A DNA stretch of 64,000 nt from Streptomyces toxytricini (GCF_014649915.1 NZ_BMTY01000012.1:130671-194670), one strand, 5' to 3'. Positions 25,687-36,871 are shown, counted from the first letter of the stretch. The notes: generated from the letters alone by a model not told the origin. A program made the numbers and translations.

Positions 25687-27315
25687 TCAGCTGACCTTGA
25701 TCCGGTTGTAGACGGGGACGCTGAACTGGTTGAGCGCGACGTCGGAGAGGCGCTCGGCGTACCCGGCGCTGCCGTTCTGGTACCAGAGCGGGATCGCCGG
25801 CATCTGCGCGGCGAGGATCTTCTCCGCGTCCTGGAACTTGGTGACGGCCTGCGCCGGGTCGGCCTCCTGGTTGGCCTCGTCGACGAGCTTGTCGAACTGC
25901 GGGTCGCTGAACTTGCCGTAGTTGGAGGAGGCGCCCGTGTAGTAGAGCGGCTGGAGGAAGTTCTGGATCAGCGGGTAGTCGGCCTGCCAGCCGGAGCGGA
26001 AGGGGCCGGTCAGCTTGTAGGAGCTCTGCTGGTTGCGGAAGTCGGCGAAGGTGCCGACCGGGTTGACCGTGCAGGCCGGGCCCTCGCCGAGGGCGTTGTT
26101 GATGCTGTTGCAGACGGCGTCCATCCAGTCGCGGTGCGATCCGGTGTCCACGTTCGACGTGAGGGTGACCTTGCCGCCGGGCAGGCCGCCGCCCTCCTGG
26201 ATCAGCTGCTTGGCCGCGGCCGGGTCGTAGGTGCAGGCGTCGCCGCACAGGGTCGGGTTGAAGCCGCCCTTCTCGCCGAGGGCCGGGGAGGTCCAGTCCT
26301 TGGCGGGGGTGCGGGTCTCGCGGAAGATCTGCCGGGTGATCTCGTCGCGGTTGATGGCCATGGAGATGCCGCGGCGGACCTTCTCCATGCCGGGCTTGCT
26401 CCACCGCGGGTCGTACAGCGGGAAGGTGAGGGTCTGCATGATCAGGGCGGGCTGGTTGATGTACCGGTCGCCGAGGTCGTTCTTGACGTTCTTCAGCTGC
26501 TGGGCGGGGATATCGTCGACCAGGTCGAGGTTGCCGGAGATCAGGTCCGTGTAGGCGGTGTTGTTGTCGGTGTAGACCTTGAGGTCGACGCCGCCGTTGA
26601 CGGCCTTGTCCTCGCCCGGGTAGCCGTCCCACCGGCGCAGCTTCATCCCGGTGCCCTTGGTGTAGGAGTCCACCGTGTAGGGGCCGTTGCCGACGGGCTT
26701 GTCCAGCCAGGCGGCGTGGTCGGTGAAGAAGGCCTTCGGCAGCGGGGAGAAGGCCTGGTAGCCGAGGGTGTCGGGCCAGGTGGAGAACTTCTTGTCCAGC
26801 GCGACGGTGAAGGTCCTGGCGTCCTTGACGACCAGCCCCTTCATCGTCTTGGCGGTGGGGTCCCCGGAGGCGGGGTGGACGTCGTCGTAGCCGACGATGT
26901 CCGAGAAGAACGGCGCGTTGTTCTGCTTGTTGCGGACGTCCGCGCCGTAGTTCCAGGCGTCCACGAAGGACTGGGCGGTGACGGGCTCGCCGTTGCTGAA
27001 GGTCCAGCCTTCCTTCAGGGTGATGGTGAAGTTCTGGCTGTCCTGCGTCTCGATCCGCTCGGCCAGCATGTTCTGCGCCTCGCCCGTCTCCGGGTCGTAG
27101 CGCATGAGGCCGCGGAAGACCATGTCGAGGACCTTGCCGCCCTGCACCTCGTTGGTGTTGGCCGGCTCCAGCGGGTTCTGCGGATCACCCCACGAGGAGC
27201 TGACGATGCCCGCCTCGCCGCTCCCGCCGCTGTCGCTGCCGCCGCCGCAGGCCGTCGCGGCGAGGGCGACGGCCACCGCGCCTGCGGCCCACCTGGCGTG
27301 CGTGGCTCCGCGCAT
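25687..27315 (-). CDS. Oligopeptide ABC transporter substrate-binding lipoprotein (operon 1)
   Basis: A 542-residue family 5 extracellular solute-binding protein. N-terminal lipoprotein signal with lipobox-like LAATAC at residues ~18-23; mature start CGGGSDSGG. Family features include YDPETGEAQNMLAE, LKEGWTFSNGEPVTAQSFVDAW and MAINRDEITRQIF. It binds peptides outside the membrane for the BCDF importer downstream. ATG with AGGAGG 6 nt upstream. Its own promoter must lie in 27316-27423. It recalls the lipoprotein of the peptide transporter next to bldK in S. coelicolor, but I cannot confirm which operon is bldK. Confidence 0.9.
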   Translation of the reverse strand: MRGATHARWAAGAVAVALAATACGGGSDSGGSGEAGIVSSSWGDPQNPLEPANTNEVQGGKVLDMVFRGLMRYDPETGEAQNMLAERIETQDSQNFTITLKEGWTFSNGEPVTAQSFVDAWNYGADVRNKQNNAPFFSDIVGYDDVHPASGDPTAKTMKGLVVKDARTFTVALDKKFSTWPDTLGYQAFSPLPKAFFTDHAAWLDKPVGNGPYTVDSYTKGTGMKLRRWDGYPGEDKAVNGGVDLKVYTDNNTAYTDLISGNLDLVDDIPAQQLKNVKNDLGDRYINQPALIMQTLTFPLYDPRWSKPGMEKVRRGISMAINRDEITRQIFRETRTPAKDWTSPALGEKGGFNPTLCGDACTYDPAAAKQLIQEGGGLPGGKVTLTSNVDTGSHRDWMDAVCNSINNALGEGPACTVNPVGTFADFRNQQSSYKLTGPFRSGWQADYPLIQNFLQPLYYTGASSNYGKFSDPQFDKLVDEANQEADPAQAVTKFQDAEKILAAQMPAIPLWYQNGSAGYAERLSDVALNQFSVPVYNRIKVS

Positions 27316-27423
27316 GGAGTGCCTCCTACTGGCTCCCGGGACTCGCTTCGGGGCCAATGTCCCCCCATGTGGGTGCCGCCGCACGCCCGGCTCGACCGAT
27401 TGCACCCGTGGGGAAAGCCGCTG

Positions 27424-28362
27424 TCACCCGACCGGGTGCAAAGGCAGCTCCCAGGTGTCCACCGCGTAGTGCTGCCGCATGCCGTGGGCCTCGTACAGGC
27501 CGAGCGCCCCGGTCGCGTTGCGGGTGTCGACGCCGAGGCCGAGGGTGTCCCGGCCGCGGGCCGCGTACGCGGCGAAGGCGTGGCGCAGCAGGTGTCCGCC
27601 GATGCCGCGGCCGCGCAGCTCCTTGCGGACGCCGAGGTGGCTGATCCAGGCCATGCTCGCACGGTCGTCGCGGGTGAGGAGGACGGCGGCGTCGCCGTGG
27701 CCGGGCAGGCTCGCGATCCAGACCAGCGACCAGTCGAGGCGGCGGCCGTCGATGTGGTCGAGCCAGTTCTCGTACGGGCGGTCCACGTGGCCGAAGTGGG
27801 CGGCGAAGGACTCCTCGACGAGGGCGTGGGCGCGGGCCGGGTCGGCCGGGTCGCTGCCGCAGTGCCGCAGGACGAGCCCCTCGGGCGGGGCGGGCGGCAG
27901 GTCGGCGGCCGGGTCGAGGGGGCGGGTCATCACCTGGTAGTGGCGGATGGTGCGGTATCCGCGCCCGGCCAGCAGGCCGAGGTCGAGGGTGGGGGTGCGG
28001 TTGAGCTGGAGCCGCAGCCGGCCCTCGGGGGCACCGGCGGCCATCTCGCGGGCGCGGGCCTCGATCCGCTCGAAGAGGGCGGTGGCCGCGGCGTCGCGGC
28101 CGGGCAGTACGTAGTGGTCGCAGTCCACGCGCCCCGGCTCGGAGTCCGCCCAGACCATGCCGTACCCGGTGAGCCGGCCGTCCTCGAAGGCGAGCCAGGA
28201 GTCGGTGGAGAGCTCCACCCCGGGGTGGCTCAGGTCGGCTTCGACGGAGGCGAGGTCGGTCTCGGGCCGGCCGATCTCGATCTCGTCGACGGCGTTGAGG
28301 AGGGCGCAGATGTCGGCCGCGTCCCCCGGTTCGGTGGGGCGCACGGTCATCACGTCGGTCAT
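27424..28362 (-). CDS. GNAT acetyltransferase with two GNAT domains
   Basis: A 312-residue protein. Residues ~6-140 form a degenerate first GNAT domain (VRPTEPGDAADICALLN ...), residues ~160-310 a second with an intact acetyl-CoA loop, LGVRKELRGRGIGGHLLRHAF, and GVDTRNATGALGLYEAHGM. The tandem-GNAT layout resembles MshD (mycothiol synthase), but MshD in Streptomyces is elsewhere and lacks this partner context; the substrate is unknown. ATG 28362 is chosen; ATG 28350 is possible. It separates the two peptide-transport operons and lies beyond the terminator of operon 2. Confidence 0.8.
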   Translation of the reverse strand: MTDVMTVRPTEPGDAADICALLNAVDEIEIGRPETDLASVEADLSHPGVELSTDSWLAFEDGRLTGYGMVWADSEPGRVDCDHYVLPGRDAAATALFERIEARAREMAAGAPEGRLRLQLNRTPTLDLGLLAGRGYRTIRHYQVMTRPLDPAADLPPAPPEGLVLRHCGSDPADPARAHALVEESFAAHFGHVDRPYENWLDHIDGRRLDWSLVWIASLPGHGDAAVLLTRDDRASMAWISHLGVRKELRGRGIGGHLLRHAFAAYAARGRDTLGLGVDTRNATGALGLYEAHGMRQHYAVDTWELPLHPVG

Positions 28363-28424
28363 CGGGCCACTGTCCGCGAGGCGCCGGCGGGCCCGCAACG
28401 CGTTTTCCCCGGCGGGGAAACGCC

Positions 28425-28464
28425 GGGGCGCCCGGCTCCGGAGGTGTCCGGTGCCGGGCGCCCC
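28425..28464 (-). terminator. Terminator of the second oligopeptide transporter operon
   Basis: Perfect 12-bp inverted repeat (28425-28436 / 28453-28464) with a 16-nt loop, 29 nt beyond the stop of the last operon 2 gene and before the GNAT gene. Confidence 0.85.
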
Positions 28465-28492
28465 TCAGGTGCGTCCGCTGGTGCGGTGGAGG

Positions 28493-29539
28493 TCAGACGG
28501 CGAGGACCGCCCGCTCCTCCGCGAAGTGGCACGCCGACTCGTGCGCGGCGAGGGTGTTCTGGCCCTTGTAACGCTCGGGGACGGCGAGGAGCGGCTGCTC
28601 GGTGGAGCAGATGTCCTGCGCCTTCCAGCAGCGGGTGCGGAAGCGGCAGCCCGACGGCGGGTTGGCCGGGGACGGGACGTCGCCGGTCAGGATGATCCGG
28701 TCGCGGGCCTCGCGGGCCTCCGGGTCCGGGACCGGGACCGCCGACAGCAGCGCCTGGGTGTAGGGGTGCGTCGGGTGGTCGTAGATCTCGTTGTCGGTGC
28801 CGATCTCGGCCATCTTGCCGAGGTACATCACGCCGACGCGGTCGGAGATGTGCCGGACGATCGACAGGTCGTGCGCGATGAACACGTACGACAGGTCGAA
28901 CTCGTCCTGGAGCTTCTCCATCAGGTTGACGACCTGCGCCTGCACCGACACGTCGAGCGCGGAGACCGGCTCGTCGCAGATGATGATCTCCGGGTTGAGC
29001 GCGAGGCCGCGGGCGATGCCGATGCGCTGGCGCTGGCCGCCGGAGAACTGGTGCGGGTAGCGGTTGATGTACTCGGGGTTCAGGCCCACGACGTCCAGGA
29101 GTTCCTGGACCTTGCGGCGCCGGTCGCCCTTCGGGGCCACCTCGGGGTGGATCTCGAAGGGCTCCCCGATGATGTCGCCGACCGTCATGCGCGGGTTCAG
29201 CGAGGTGTACGGGTCCTGGAAGACCATCTGGATGTTGCGGCGGACGGCCTTCAGGGCGCGGCCGGACAGCTTGGTGATGTCCTGGCCCTTGTAGAACACC
29301 TCGCCGGAGGTGGCGCGCTCCAGGCTCATCAGCAGCTTGGCGACGGTGGACTTGCCGCAGCCGGACTCGCCGACGATGCCGAGGGTCTCGCCCCGGTAGA
29401 GGTCGAAGGAGACGCCGTCGACGGCCTTGACCGCGCCGACCTGCTTCTTGAACAGGATGCCCTGGGTCAGCGGGAAGTGCTTGACCAGGTTGCGCACCTG
29501 AAGGATCGGCTCGCGCTCGCCCTTGGTGAGGTCAGCCAT
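28493..29539 (-). CDS. Oligopeptide ABC transporter ATP-binding protein, OppF/DppF type (operon 2)
   Basis: A 348-residue ATPase, close paralogue of the operon 1 F-type subunit (same [14 protein letters not shown] opening). Walker [15 protein letters not shown], signature [15 protein letters not shown], Walker [13 protein letters not shown] with Cys before Asp where operon 1 has Ala, and the terminal [14 protein letters not shown] extension. Start overlaps the D-type stop by 8 nt. Last gene of operon 2. Confidence 0.92.
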   Translation of the reverse strand: MADLTKGEREPILQVRNLVKHFPLTQGILFKKQVGAVKAVDGVSFDLYRGETLGIVGESGCGKSTVAKLLMSLERATSGEVFYKGQDITKLSGRALKAVRRNIQMVFQDPYTSLNPRMTVGDIIGEPFEIHPEVAPKGDRRRKVQELLDVVGLNPEYINRYPHQFSGGQRQRIGIARGLALNPEIIICDEPVSALDVSVQAQVVNLMEKLQDEFDLSYVFIAHDLSIVRHISDRVGVMYLGKMAEIGTDNEIYDHPTHPYTQALLSAVPVPDPEAREARDRIILTGDVPSPANPPSGCRFRTRCWKAQDICSTEQPLLAVPERYKGQNTLAAHESACHFAEERAVLAV

Positions 29540-30587
29540 GGATCTGCTCCTTCCAGAAGTGGCACGCGCTGCCGCGGCCCGGCAGCTCGGTGCCGTCCTG
29601 CTCGGTCACCCGGTGCAGGACCGGAACGTCGGTGCGGCAGACGTCCTGCGCCTTCGGGCAGCGCGGGTTGAAGGCGCAGCCCGAGGGGATGTTCAGCAGG
29701 TTGGGCGGCAGGCCCTTGATCGCGTACAGCTCCTGGCCCTTGAGGTCCAGGCGCGGGATCGAGTCGAGCAGGCCGCGGGTGTACGGGTGCGCGGGGCGCT
29801 TGTAGATCTCGTGGACCGGGGCGGTCTCGACGATCCGGCCGCCGTACATGACGGCGATCTTGTCCGCGACGTCGGCGACGACGCCGAGGTCGTGGGTGAT
29901 CAGGATCAGGCCCATGTTCATCTCGCGCTGGAGTTCCGCGAGGAGGTCCATGACCTGGGCCTGGACCGTCACGTCGAGGGCCGTGGTCGGCTCGTCGGCG
30001 ATGATCAGGTCCGGCTCCAGGGCCATCGCCATGGCGATCATGATGCGCTGGCGCATGCCGCCGGAGAACTGGTGCGGGTAGTCGCCCACGCGCGCCTTGG
30101 CGGCGGGGATCTTCACCCGGTCCATCAGCTCGACGGCCTTGGCGAGGGAGTCCTTCTTGGACATCCCGCGGTGGACGCGGAACATCTCGCCGAGCTGGGC
30201 GCCGACGGTGTGCACCGGGTTCAGCGAGGAGAGCGCGTCCTGGAAGATCATCGCGATCTTCGAGCCGCGGATCTTGCGGTACTCGTCCGCCGGGAGCTTC
30301 AGCAGGTCCTGGCCCTGGAAGAGGATCTCGCCGGAGGGGATCTTGCCGGGCGGCATGTCGAGGATGCCCATGATGGCCTGCGCCGTCACGGACTTGCCCG
30401 AGCCGGACTCGCCGAGGACGGCGAGGGTCTCGCCGGCGTCCACGGAGTACGAGACTCCGTTGACGGCCTTGGCGACGCCGTCGCGGGTGTGGAACTCGAC
30501 GTGCAGGTCGCGCACTTCGAGGAGGGGGGTGCCCTCGCTCGCGGCGCGCGGCGCCGGGACGTTCGTGGTCTTGTCGATGCTGGTCAA
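29532..30587 (-). CDS. Oligopeptide ABC transporter ATP-binding protein, OppD/DppD type (operon 2)
   Basis: A 351-residue ATPase with about 20 extra N-terminal residues compared with its operon 1 paralogue ([16 protein letters not shown]). Walker [14 protein letters not shown], signature [15 protein letters not shown], Walker [13 protein letters not shown], and Cys-rich [15 protein letters not shown] extension are intact. Starts 13 nt after the OppC-type stop. Confidence 0.92.
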   Translation of the reverse strand: MTSIDKTTNVPAPRAASEGTPLLEVRDLHVEFHTRDGVAKAVNGVSYSVDAGETLAVLGESGSGKSVTAQAIMGILDMPPGKIPSGEILFQGQDLLKLPADEYRKIRGSKIAMIFQDALSSLNPVHTVGAQLGEMFRVHRGMSKKDSLAKAVELMDRVKIPAAKARVGDYPHQFSGGMRQRIMIAMAMALEPDLIIADEPTTALDVTVQAQVMDLLAELQREMNMGLILITHDLGVVADVADKIAVMYGGRIVETAPVHEIYKRPAHPYTRGLLDSIPRLDLKGQELYAIKGLPPNLLNIPSGCAFNPRCPKAQDVCRTDVPVLHRVTEQDGTELPGRGSACHFWKEQIHG

Positions 30588-30600
30588 CGTACGCCCTTCC

Positions 30601-31569
30601 TCAGCGCAGCTTCGGGTCGAGGGCGTCGCGGACCGCGTCGCCGACCATGATGAAAGCGAGCACGGTGATGCTCAGGGCGGCGGCCGGGAACAGCAGGACG
30701 TGCGGGGCCTGCAGGAAGCGGTCCTTGGCGTCGCTGATCATCAGACCCCAGGAGATCTCCGGGGGCTGGACGCCGATGCCGAGGTAGGACAGGGCCGCCT
30801 CCGCACCGATGTACACGCCGAGGCTGATCGCGCCGACCACGATGACCGGGGCGATGGCGTTCGGCAGGATGTGCCGCAGCGTGATGCGCACGGTGCTCGC
30901 GCCGAGGGCGCGGGCGGCCACGACGTAGTCGTTGTTCTTGTGCTGCAGCACCGACGACCGCATGATGCGGAAGATCTGCGGCCAGCCCAGGGTGGCGAGG
31001 ACCGCCGAGACCGTCCAGGCGTTGCCCTCGCGGCCGGACATGATGAGCATGCCGCCGAGGAGGAGCGGGATCGCGAAGAAGATCTCGGTGATGCGGGACA
31101 GGATGCTGTCCATGATGCCGCCGAGCCAGCCGGCGAGCAGGCCCAGCGCGCCGCCGACGGTGAGGACCAGGGTGGTGGTCACGACACCGACGATGACGGA
31201 GTTGCGGGCGGCCCAGATGGTGCGGGTGTAGATGTCACAGCCCTGGACGTCGAAGCCGAACCAGTTCTCACCGGTCGGCGGCTTCAGGGAGTTCTGCAGG
31301 GTGCAGGCGTTCGCCGCGAACGGAGTGCCGGAGGTGAACCAGCCGGGCACGGCGGACAGCACGAGCATGCAGAAGACGAGGAAGGCGCCGATCAGGAAGA
31401 TCGGGTTGCTGCGCAGGTCGCGCCAGGCGTCGGACCAGAGGCTGGCGATCCGCTCCTGCTTCTCGTCCTTCTTCCCGCCCGCGGGGCCGCTGGCGGCGGT
31501 GCCCGTGGAGGGGGCGCCGGCGGTCTGGGTGTCGGTCATCGAGTCCTCCACCGAAGTCGTGTCACGCAT
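30601..31569 (-). CDS. Oligopeptide ABC transporter permease, OppC/DppC type (operon 2)
   Basis: A 322-residue permease with a Lys/Glu-rich cytoplasmic N-terminus, first helix FLIGAFLVFCMLVLSAV, external loop with paired cysteines (NACTLQNSL, DVQGCDIYTRT) and docking loop ARALGASTVRITLRHILPN. Ends in GDAVRDALDPKLR like its operon 1 paralogue. Its start lies 8 nt inside the OppB-type gene. Confidence 0.9.
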   Translation of the reverse strand: MRDTTSVEDSMTDTQTAGAPSTGTAASGPAGGKKDEKQERIASLWSDAWRDLRSNPIFLIGAFLVFCMLVLSAVPGWFTSGTPFAANACTLQNSLKPPTGENWFGFDVQGCDIYTRTIWAARNSVIVGVVTTTLVLTVGGALGLLAGWLGGIMDSILSRITEIFFAIPLLLGGMLIMSGREGNAWTVSAVLATLGWPQIFRIMRSSVLQHKNNDYVVAARALGASTVRITLRHILPNAIAPVIVVGAISLGVYIGAEAALSYLGIGVQPPEISWGLMISDAKDRFLQAPHVLLFPAAALSITVLAFIMVGDAVRDALDPKLR

Positions 31570-32503
31570 AGCGGATCCTCGGGTCGAGCACGGCGTAGAG
31601 CAGGTCCACGATCAGGTTGGCGAGCAGGTAGACGAGGACGAGCAGCGTCACGACGCCCACGAGCACGGTGCCCTGGTCGAGGCGGATGGCCTGGGCGATC
31701 AGGCCACCGATGCCGTTGATGTTGAAGATGTTCTCGGTGATGACCGCGCCGCCCATCAGGGAGCCGAGGTCCGCGCCGAGGAAGGTGACGATCGGGATCA
31801 GCGCGTTGCGCAGCGCGTGGTTCACGACCACCCGGCGCCGGGGCAGGCCCTTGGCGACGGCGGTGCGCACGTAGTCGGCGCGCATGGTCTCCATCAGGCT
31901 GGTCCGGGTCAGGCGGGTGACGTACGCCAGCGACGTCGAGGCCAGGATGAAGCCGGGCAGCAGGTACGCCTTGAACCCGTCCGACTCGTTGAAGGAGACG
32001 GGGAAGAAGTCGAACCCGAGTTCCTTCAGCTCGACTCCGAGGAGGAGCTGGAGGACGAAGCCGGTGACGAACACCGGGATGGAGATGACCAGCAGGGTGG
32101 AGAGCAGGACCAGCTGGTCGAGGAACTTGCCGCGGCGCAGCGCGGCCATGATGCCGGCGGTGACGCCGACGAGCGCCTCGATGGCGAAGGCCACGATGGC
32201 GAGGTTGACCGTGTACGGGAATGCCTCGGTGATGAGGTCCAGGACCTGGCGGCCGTTCAGGGTCTCGCCGAGGTTCCCCTGGAGCACACCGGTCAGGTAG
32301 TTCCAGTACTGGACCAGGAAGGGGTCGTCGAGGTGGTACTTCTCGCGCAGCATCGCGGCGACGAGGGGGTCGGCCTTCTTTTCGCCGGCGAGGGCCTGCA
32401 CGGGGTCGCCGCCCAGCGCGAAGGTGAGGAAGTAGATCAGGAAAGTGGCACCGAGCAGAACAGGGATCGCCTGTATGAGTCGGCGGATGAGGTAGCGGCC
32501 CAT
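31562..32503 (-). CDS. Oligopeptide ABC transporter permease, OppB/DppB type (operon 2)
   Basis: A 313-residue permease starting MGRYLIRRLIQAIPVLLG, with docking loop RADYVRTAVAKGLPRRRVVVNH and the same LLYAVLDPRIRYA terminus as operon 1. A longer external insertion (ELKELGFDFFPVSFNESDGF) distinguishes it. It is separated from the substrate-binding gene by 98 nt containing a 19-bp hairpin, which should lower its expression relative to the lipoprotein. Confidence 0.92.
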   Translation of the reverse strand: MGRYLIRRLIQAIPVLLGATFLIYFLTFALGGDPVQALAGEKKADPLVAAMLREKYHLDDPFLVQYWNYLTGVLQGNLGETLNGRQVLDLITEAFPYTVNLAIVAFAIEALVGVTAGIMAALRRGKFLDQLVLLSTLLVISIPVFVTGFVLQLLLGVELKELGFDFFPVSFNESDGFKAYLLPGFILASTSLAYVTRLTRTSLMETMRADYVRTAVAKGLPRRRVVVNHALRNALIPIVTFLGADLGSLMGGAVITENIFNINGIGGLIAQAIRLDQGTVLVGVVTLLVLVYLLANLIVDLLYAVLDPRIRYA

Positions 32504-32530
32504 CAGACCTCCAGCAGTTGAACAGGGGCA

Positions 32531-32572
32531 GGGGGCAGGCGGACGGAACCCTGGTTCCGTCCGCCCGCCCCC
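32531..32572 (-). terminator. Intercistronic hairpin (attenuator) after the operon 2 lipoprotein gene
   Basis: 19-bp stem (32531-32549 / 32554-32572) with one mismatch and a 4-nt loop, between the substrate-binding protein stop (32602) and the OppB-type start (32503). Such hairpins usually allow partial read-through and protect the upstream message, giving excess binding protein. Confidence 0.85.
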
Positions 32573-32601
32573 GAGTCAGTTCCCCTTGGTGAAGAAGCGT
32601 G

Positions 32602-34224
32602 TTAGTTGAGCTCGACGTTGGCCAGGTCCATGCGGCCCTGGGCGTCGATCTCGACGTTCTTCACGGACTTGGAGTAGGCCGAGGAGGACATGTAGGTGAA
32701 GACCGGGATGTACGGCAGGTCGCGGATGATGATGTCATCGGCCTGCTGGTACAGCTTCAGCGAGGCGGCCGGGTCGACGGTCTTGTCGGCCTCGTCCATC
32801 AGCTTCTCGAACTCTTCGTTGACGTAGCCGCCGTAGTTCGAGCCGTGGTCGATGGCGACCTTCGAGAAGATCGGACGCAGGTAGTTCTCCGCGGCCGGGT
32901 AGTCCATGGACCACGCCATGCGGAAGGCGCCCTTGTACTTCTTGTCGCCCAGGTCGGTCAGCATGTCGCCGAACTTCGCGAACGGCTTGGCGGTGACCTC
33001 GACGCCGAGGTTCGCCTTCAGCTGGTTGGCGACGGCCTCGATCCACTCCTTGTGGCCGCCGTCGGCGTTGTAGCCGAGCTCGATCTTGTTGCCCGGAACA
33101 CCGCCCGCCTGGGTCCACAGCTCCTTGGCCTTGGTCGGGTTGTAGGTGCCGACCTCGCCCAGGGCGCCCTTGCGGTAGCCGGGGATGATGGGGTTGATGA
33201 AGTCGTCGGCCGGCTTGCGGGTGCCGTTGAAGATGGTCTTCGTCAGCGCCTCCCGGTCGATGGCCATGGAGATCGCCTTGCGGATCTCGACCTTGCCGAA
33301 GGCCTCCGGGTTGGTGGAGAGCGGCAGGCCGACGTAGCCGACGCCCGACTCCGGCTTGTAGATGTAGCGCTCGCCGAACTCCTGGGAGACGGTGGCCATC
33401 GCCGAGGTGGGGAGCTTGTCGACGATCTGGATGGTGTCGGCGCGCAGGTCGTTGTACGCCGTGTCCAGGTTGTCGTAGATCTTGAAGGTGACGCCGTCGA
33501 GCTTCGCCTTGCCGCCGGCGTAGTTCTCGAAGCGCTTGACCTTGATCTGCTTGTTGTGCTCCCAGGCGCCGTCCATCTGGAACGGGCCGTTGCCGATCGG
33601 GGCCTCGCCGAACTTCTTCGGGTCTGCCTCGAACGCCTTCGGCAGCGGGTAGAAGGCGTTGTAGCCCAGCATGGTCTTGAACTGCGAGAAGGGGGCCTTC
33701 AGCGTGACCGTGAAGGTCTTCTCGTCGACGACCTTGAGGCCCTTGAGCTCGGTGGCGGTGGGCTTCTTGTCCTTGCCCGGCGCCAGCTCGTCGGAGCCCT
33801 CGATCTTGGAGAAGAAGGGCAGGCCCTCGGCGGCGTTGTCCTGGTTGGCGCCCCAGTTCCAGGCGCGGACGAACGACTGGGCGTCGACCTTCTCACCGTT
33901 GTGGAAGGTGTAGCCGTCCTTCAGCTTGATGGTCCAGGTCTTCGAGTCCTGGGTCTCGATGGACTCGGCCACCGCGAGCTTCGGCTCGTTGGTCTTGTTG
34001 TCGTAGTCGACCAGGCCGGTGAAGAGGGCGTTGAGAACCTCGGCGCCCTCGGACTCGGCGGTGTTCTGACCGATCAGGCCGTGCTGCGGCTCGCCGAGCA
34101 CCACGGTGATGTTGCCACCGGACTTGGCCTTGCCGTCGCCTTCCTTGCTGGTGCTGCAAGCCGTTGCAGCCATCGCCACGATGACGGCACCGGCGACCCA
34201 CTTGGCGCTCGTTGCTCCGCGCAT
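32602..34224 (-). CDS. Oligopeptide ABC transporter substrate-binding lipoprotein (operon 2)
   Basis: A 540-residue family 5 solute-binding lipoprotein. Signal region MRGATSAKWVAGAVIVAMAATAC with Cys23 as the lipid site, then a Lys/Gly-rich linker. YDNKTNEPKLAVAESIE, LKDGYTFHNGEKVDAQSFVRAW and MAIDREALTKTIF are family features. Ends VELN with a TAA stop, rare in this G+C background. ATG with GAGGAGG 8 nt upstream. It shares the MRGAT-AKW-AG signal pattern with the operon 1 lipoprotein but the mature parts are clearly diverged, implying different ligands. The operon may be the counterpart of S. coelicolor bldK; the region is right but the identity is unproven. Confidence 0.9.
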   Translation of the reverse strand: MRGATSAKWVAGAVIVAMAATACSTSKEGDGKAKSGGNITVVLGEPQHGLIGQNTAESEGAEVLNALFTGLVDYDNKTNEPKLAVAESIETQDSKTWTIKLKDGYTFHNGEKVDAQSFVRAWNWGANQDNAAEGLPFFSKIEGSDELAPGKDKKPTATELKGLKVVDEKTFTVTLKAPFSQFKTMLGYNAFYPLPKAFEADPKKFGEAPIGNGPFQMDGAWEHNKQIKVKRFENYAGGKAKLDGVTFKIYDNLDTAYNDLRADTIQIVDKLPTSAMATVSQEFGERYIYKPESGVGYVGLPLSTNPEAFGKVEIRKAISMAIDREALTKTIFNGTRKPADDFINPIIPGYRKGALGEVGTYNPTKAKELWTQAGGVPGNKIELGYNADGGHKEWIEAVANQLKANLGVEVTAKPFAKFGDMLTDLGDKKYKGAFRMAWSMDYPAAENYLRPIFSKVAIDHGSNYGGYVNEEFEKLMDEADKTVDPAASLKLYQQADDIIIRDLPYIPVFTYMSSSAYSKSVKNVEIDAQGRMDLANVELN

Positions 34225-34348
34225 GGGTTATTGCCTCCTCAGGAGTCACTGTCGATACGTGACGGAACCCGGCCCGCTGACACCCCTGACAGCGAAAACC
34301 GGCCCCATCGTGTGTGCTCGTGAGTCGACGCTCCCCACAGCGTGTGAC

Positions 34349-34369
34349 CCATTGACCCGAGCTCAATGG
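34349..34369. promoter_or_regulatory. Inverted repeat CCATTGA-N7-TCAATGG, candidate operator of peptide transporter operon 2
   Basis: Seven-bp arms match perfectly with a 7-bp spacer, about 125 bp upstream of the lipoprotein start. Size and spacing fit a dimeric regulator; none is assignable from sequence alone. Confidence 0.5.
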
Positions 34370-34570
34370 AGCCATCCTCAGGGACCGCCCGACCGTAAAC
34401 CACACTTCAGTGGTCTCGTTTTCACAACATCGATCCGCGCCAGAAACCCGAAATCCGGACAAAGGGAACAGAGACAGACACGCGCGAAACGGACGGTTGA
34501 CTCACCATCCGGAGCGCGACGGTCGGAATGCGGACAACTGAACACAAGAATCCGCTTGACAAAAGCGAAC

Positions 34571-34608
34571 AGCCCCCCTTGCCACGGGATTCCGTGGCAA
34601 GGGGGGCT
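34571..34608 (-). terminator. typA terminator, perfect 17-bp stem
   Basis: Inverted repeat 34571-34587 / 34592-34608 with a 4-nt loop, 43 nt past the typA stop. In the minus direction it is followed by a T-containing tract (GTTCGCTTTTGTC), giving a textbook intrinsic terminator. Confidence 0.95.
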
Positions 34609-34651
34609 GCCCTGCGGTGCGGCGCGACCGGCGGGTGCGCCAACTACCGGA

Positions 34652-36556
<1,905 letters not shown>

Positions 36557-36784
36557 TGCGGCGCTTCTCCCGGGATCGTGGATGGCGTCGCGTACGGTCC
36601 GGCACGCGCGCCCTGGCCGGGCGGAAAACCTGCCACGGCCTTACCCCATCCTACGTCGGATGGCGGGAACCGCCTGCCGGGGGGTCTGTCAAGAGGCCGT
36701 ACGACTGAGACCGGCCGGGATGCGGGGTGGGGGGCTCCGGCCGTGGTGGAACGGGTACTGCCGCGGGTCAACGGGTATCCACGA

Positions 36785-36814
36785 CCTTGCCCGCCGGGCA
36801 TCCGGCGGGCAAGG
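36785..36814 (-). terminator. Terminator of the lpqW-like gene
   Basis: Perfect 13-bp stem (36785-36797 / 36802-36814) with a 4-nt loop, 58 nt beyond the stop at 36872. Confidence 0.85.
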
Positions 36815-36836
36815 GAATTGAGTCACTTCTGAGCTT

Positions 36837-36852
36837 GTGACCCGCGGGTCAC
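36837..36852. repeat. Perfect 16-bp palindrome GTGACCCGCGGGTCAC
   Basis: Located between the lpqW-like stop and its terminator hairpin. It could be a protein-binding site or part of the RNA 3' structure; it has no spacer, so a tight hairpin is less likely than a duplex DNA site. Confidence 0.6.
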
Positions 36853-36871
36853 CCCCGCGGCCACCGGATTG

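Larger units (their letters stand above)
34225..34651. promoter_or_regulatory. Control region of operon 2 and downstream region of typA
   Basis: 427 bp, of lower G+C than its surroundings. Going left from typA it holds the typA terminator (34571-34608), a short inverted repeat ACCAC-N6-GTGGT (34399-34414), and a 21-bp inverted repeat at 34349-34369. The promoter of operon 2 must lie here; TTGTGA with TGTGGT 17 bp on (minus strand, about 34405-34435) is one weak candidate. No gene is supported. Confidence 0.55.
36557..36871. other. Intergenic region between typA and the lpqW-like gene
   Basis: 315 bp. It contains the lpqW-side hairpin (36785-36814), a 16-bp palindrome (36837-36852), and, nearer typA, a minus-strand TAGGAT (36653-36648) that could be a -10 box. 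A minus-strand TTGACA at 36692-36687 is spaced 33 bp from it, too far to be its -35. No gene is supported. Confidence 0.5.

Noticed and set aside
27424-28362. Calling the double-GNAT gene mshD because mshB is nearby
   Set aside because: Tandem GNAT layout alone is not specific, and mshD of Streptomyces is known at another locus.
24424-28695. A 1423-codon plus-strand open frame over peptide operon 1
   Set aside because: Antisense to permease, lipoprotein and GNAT genes with intact motifs; shadow frame.
36648-36692. TTGACA and TAGGAT as a typA promoter pair
   Set aside because: The spacing is 33 bp, far from the 16-19 bp needed.
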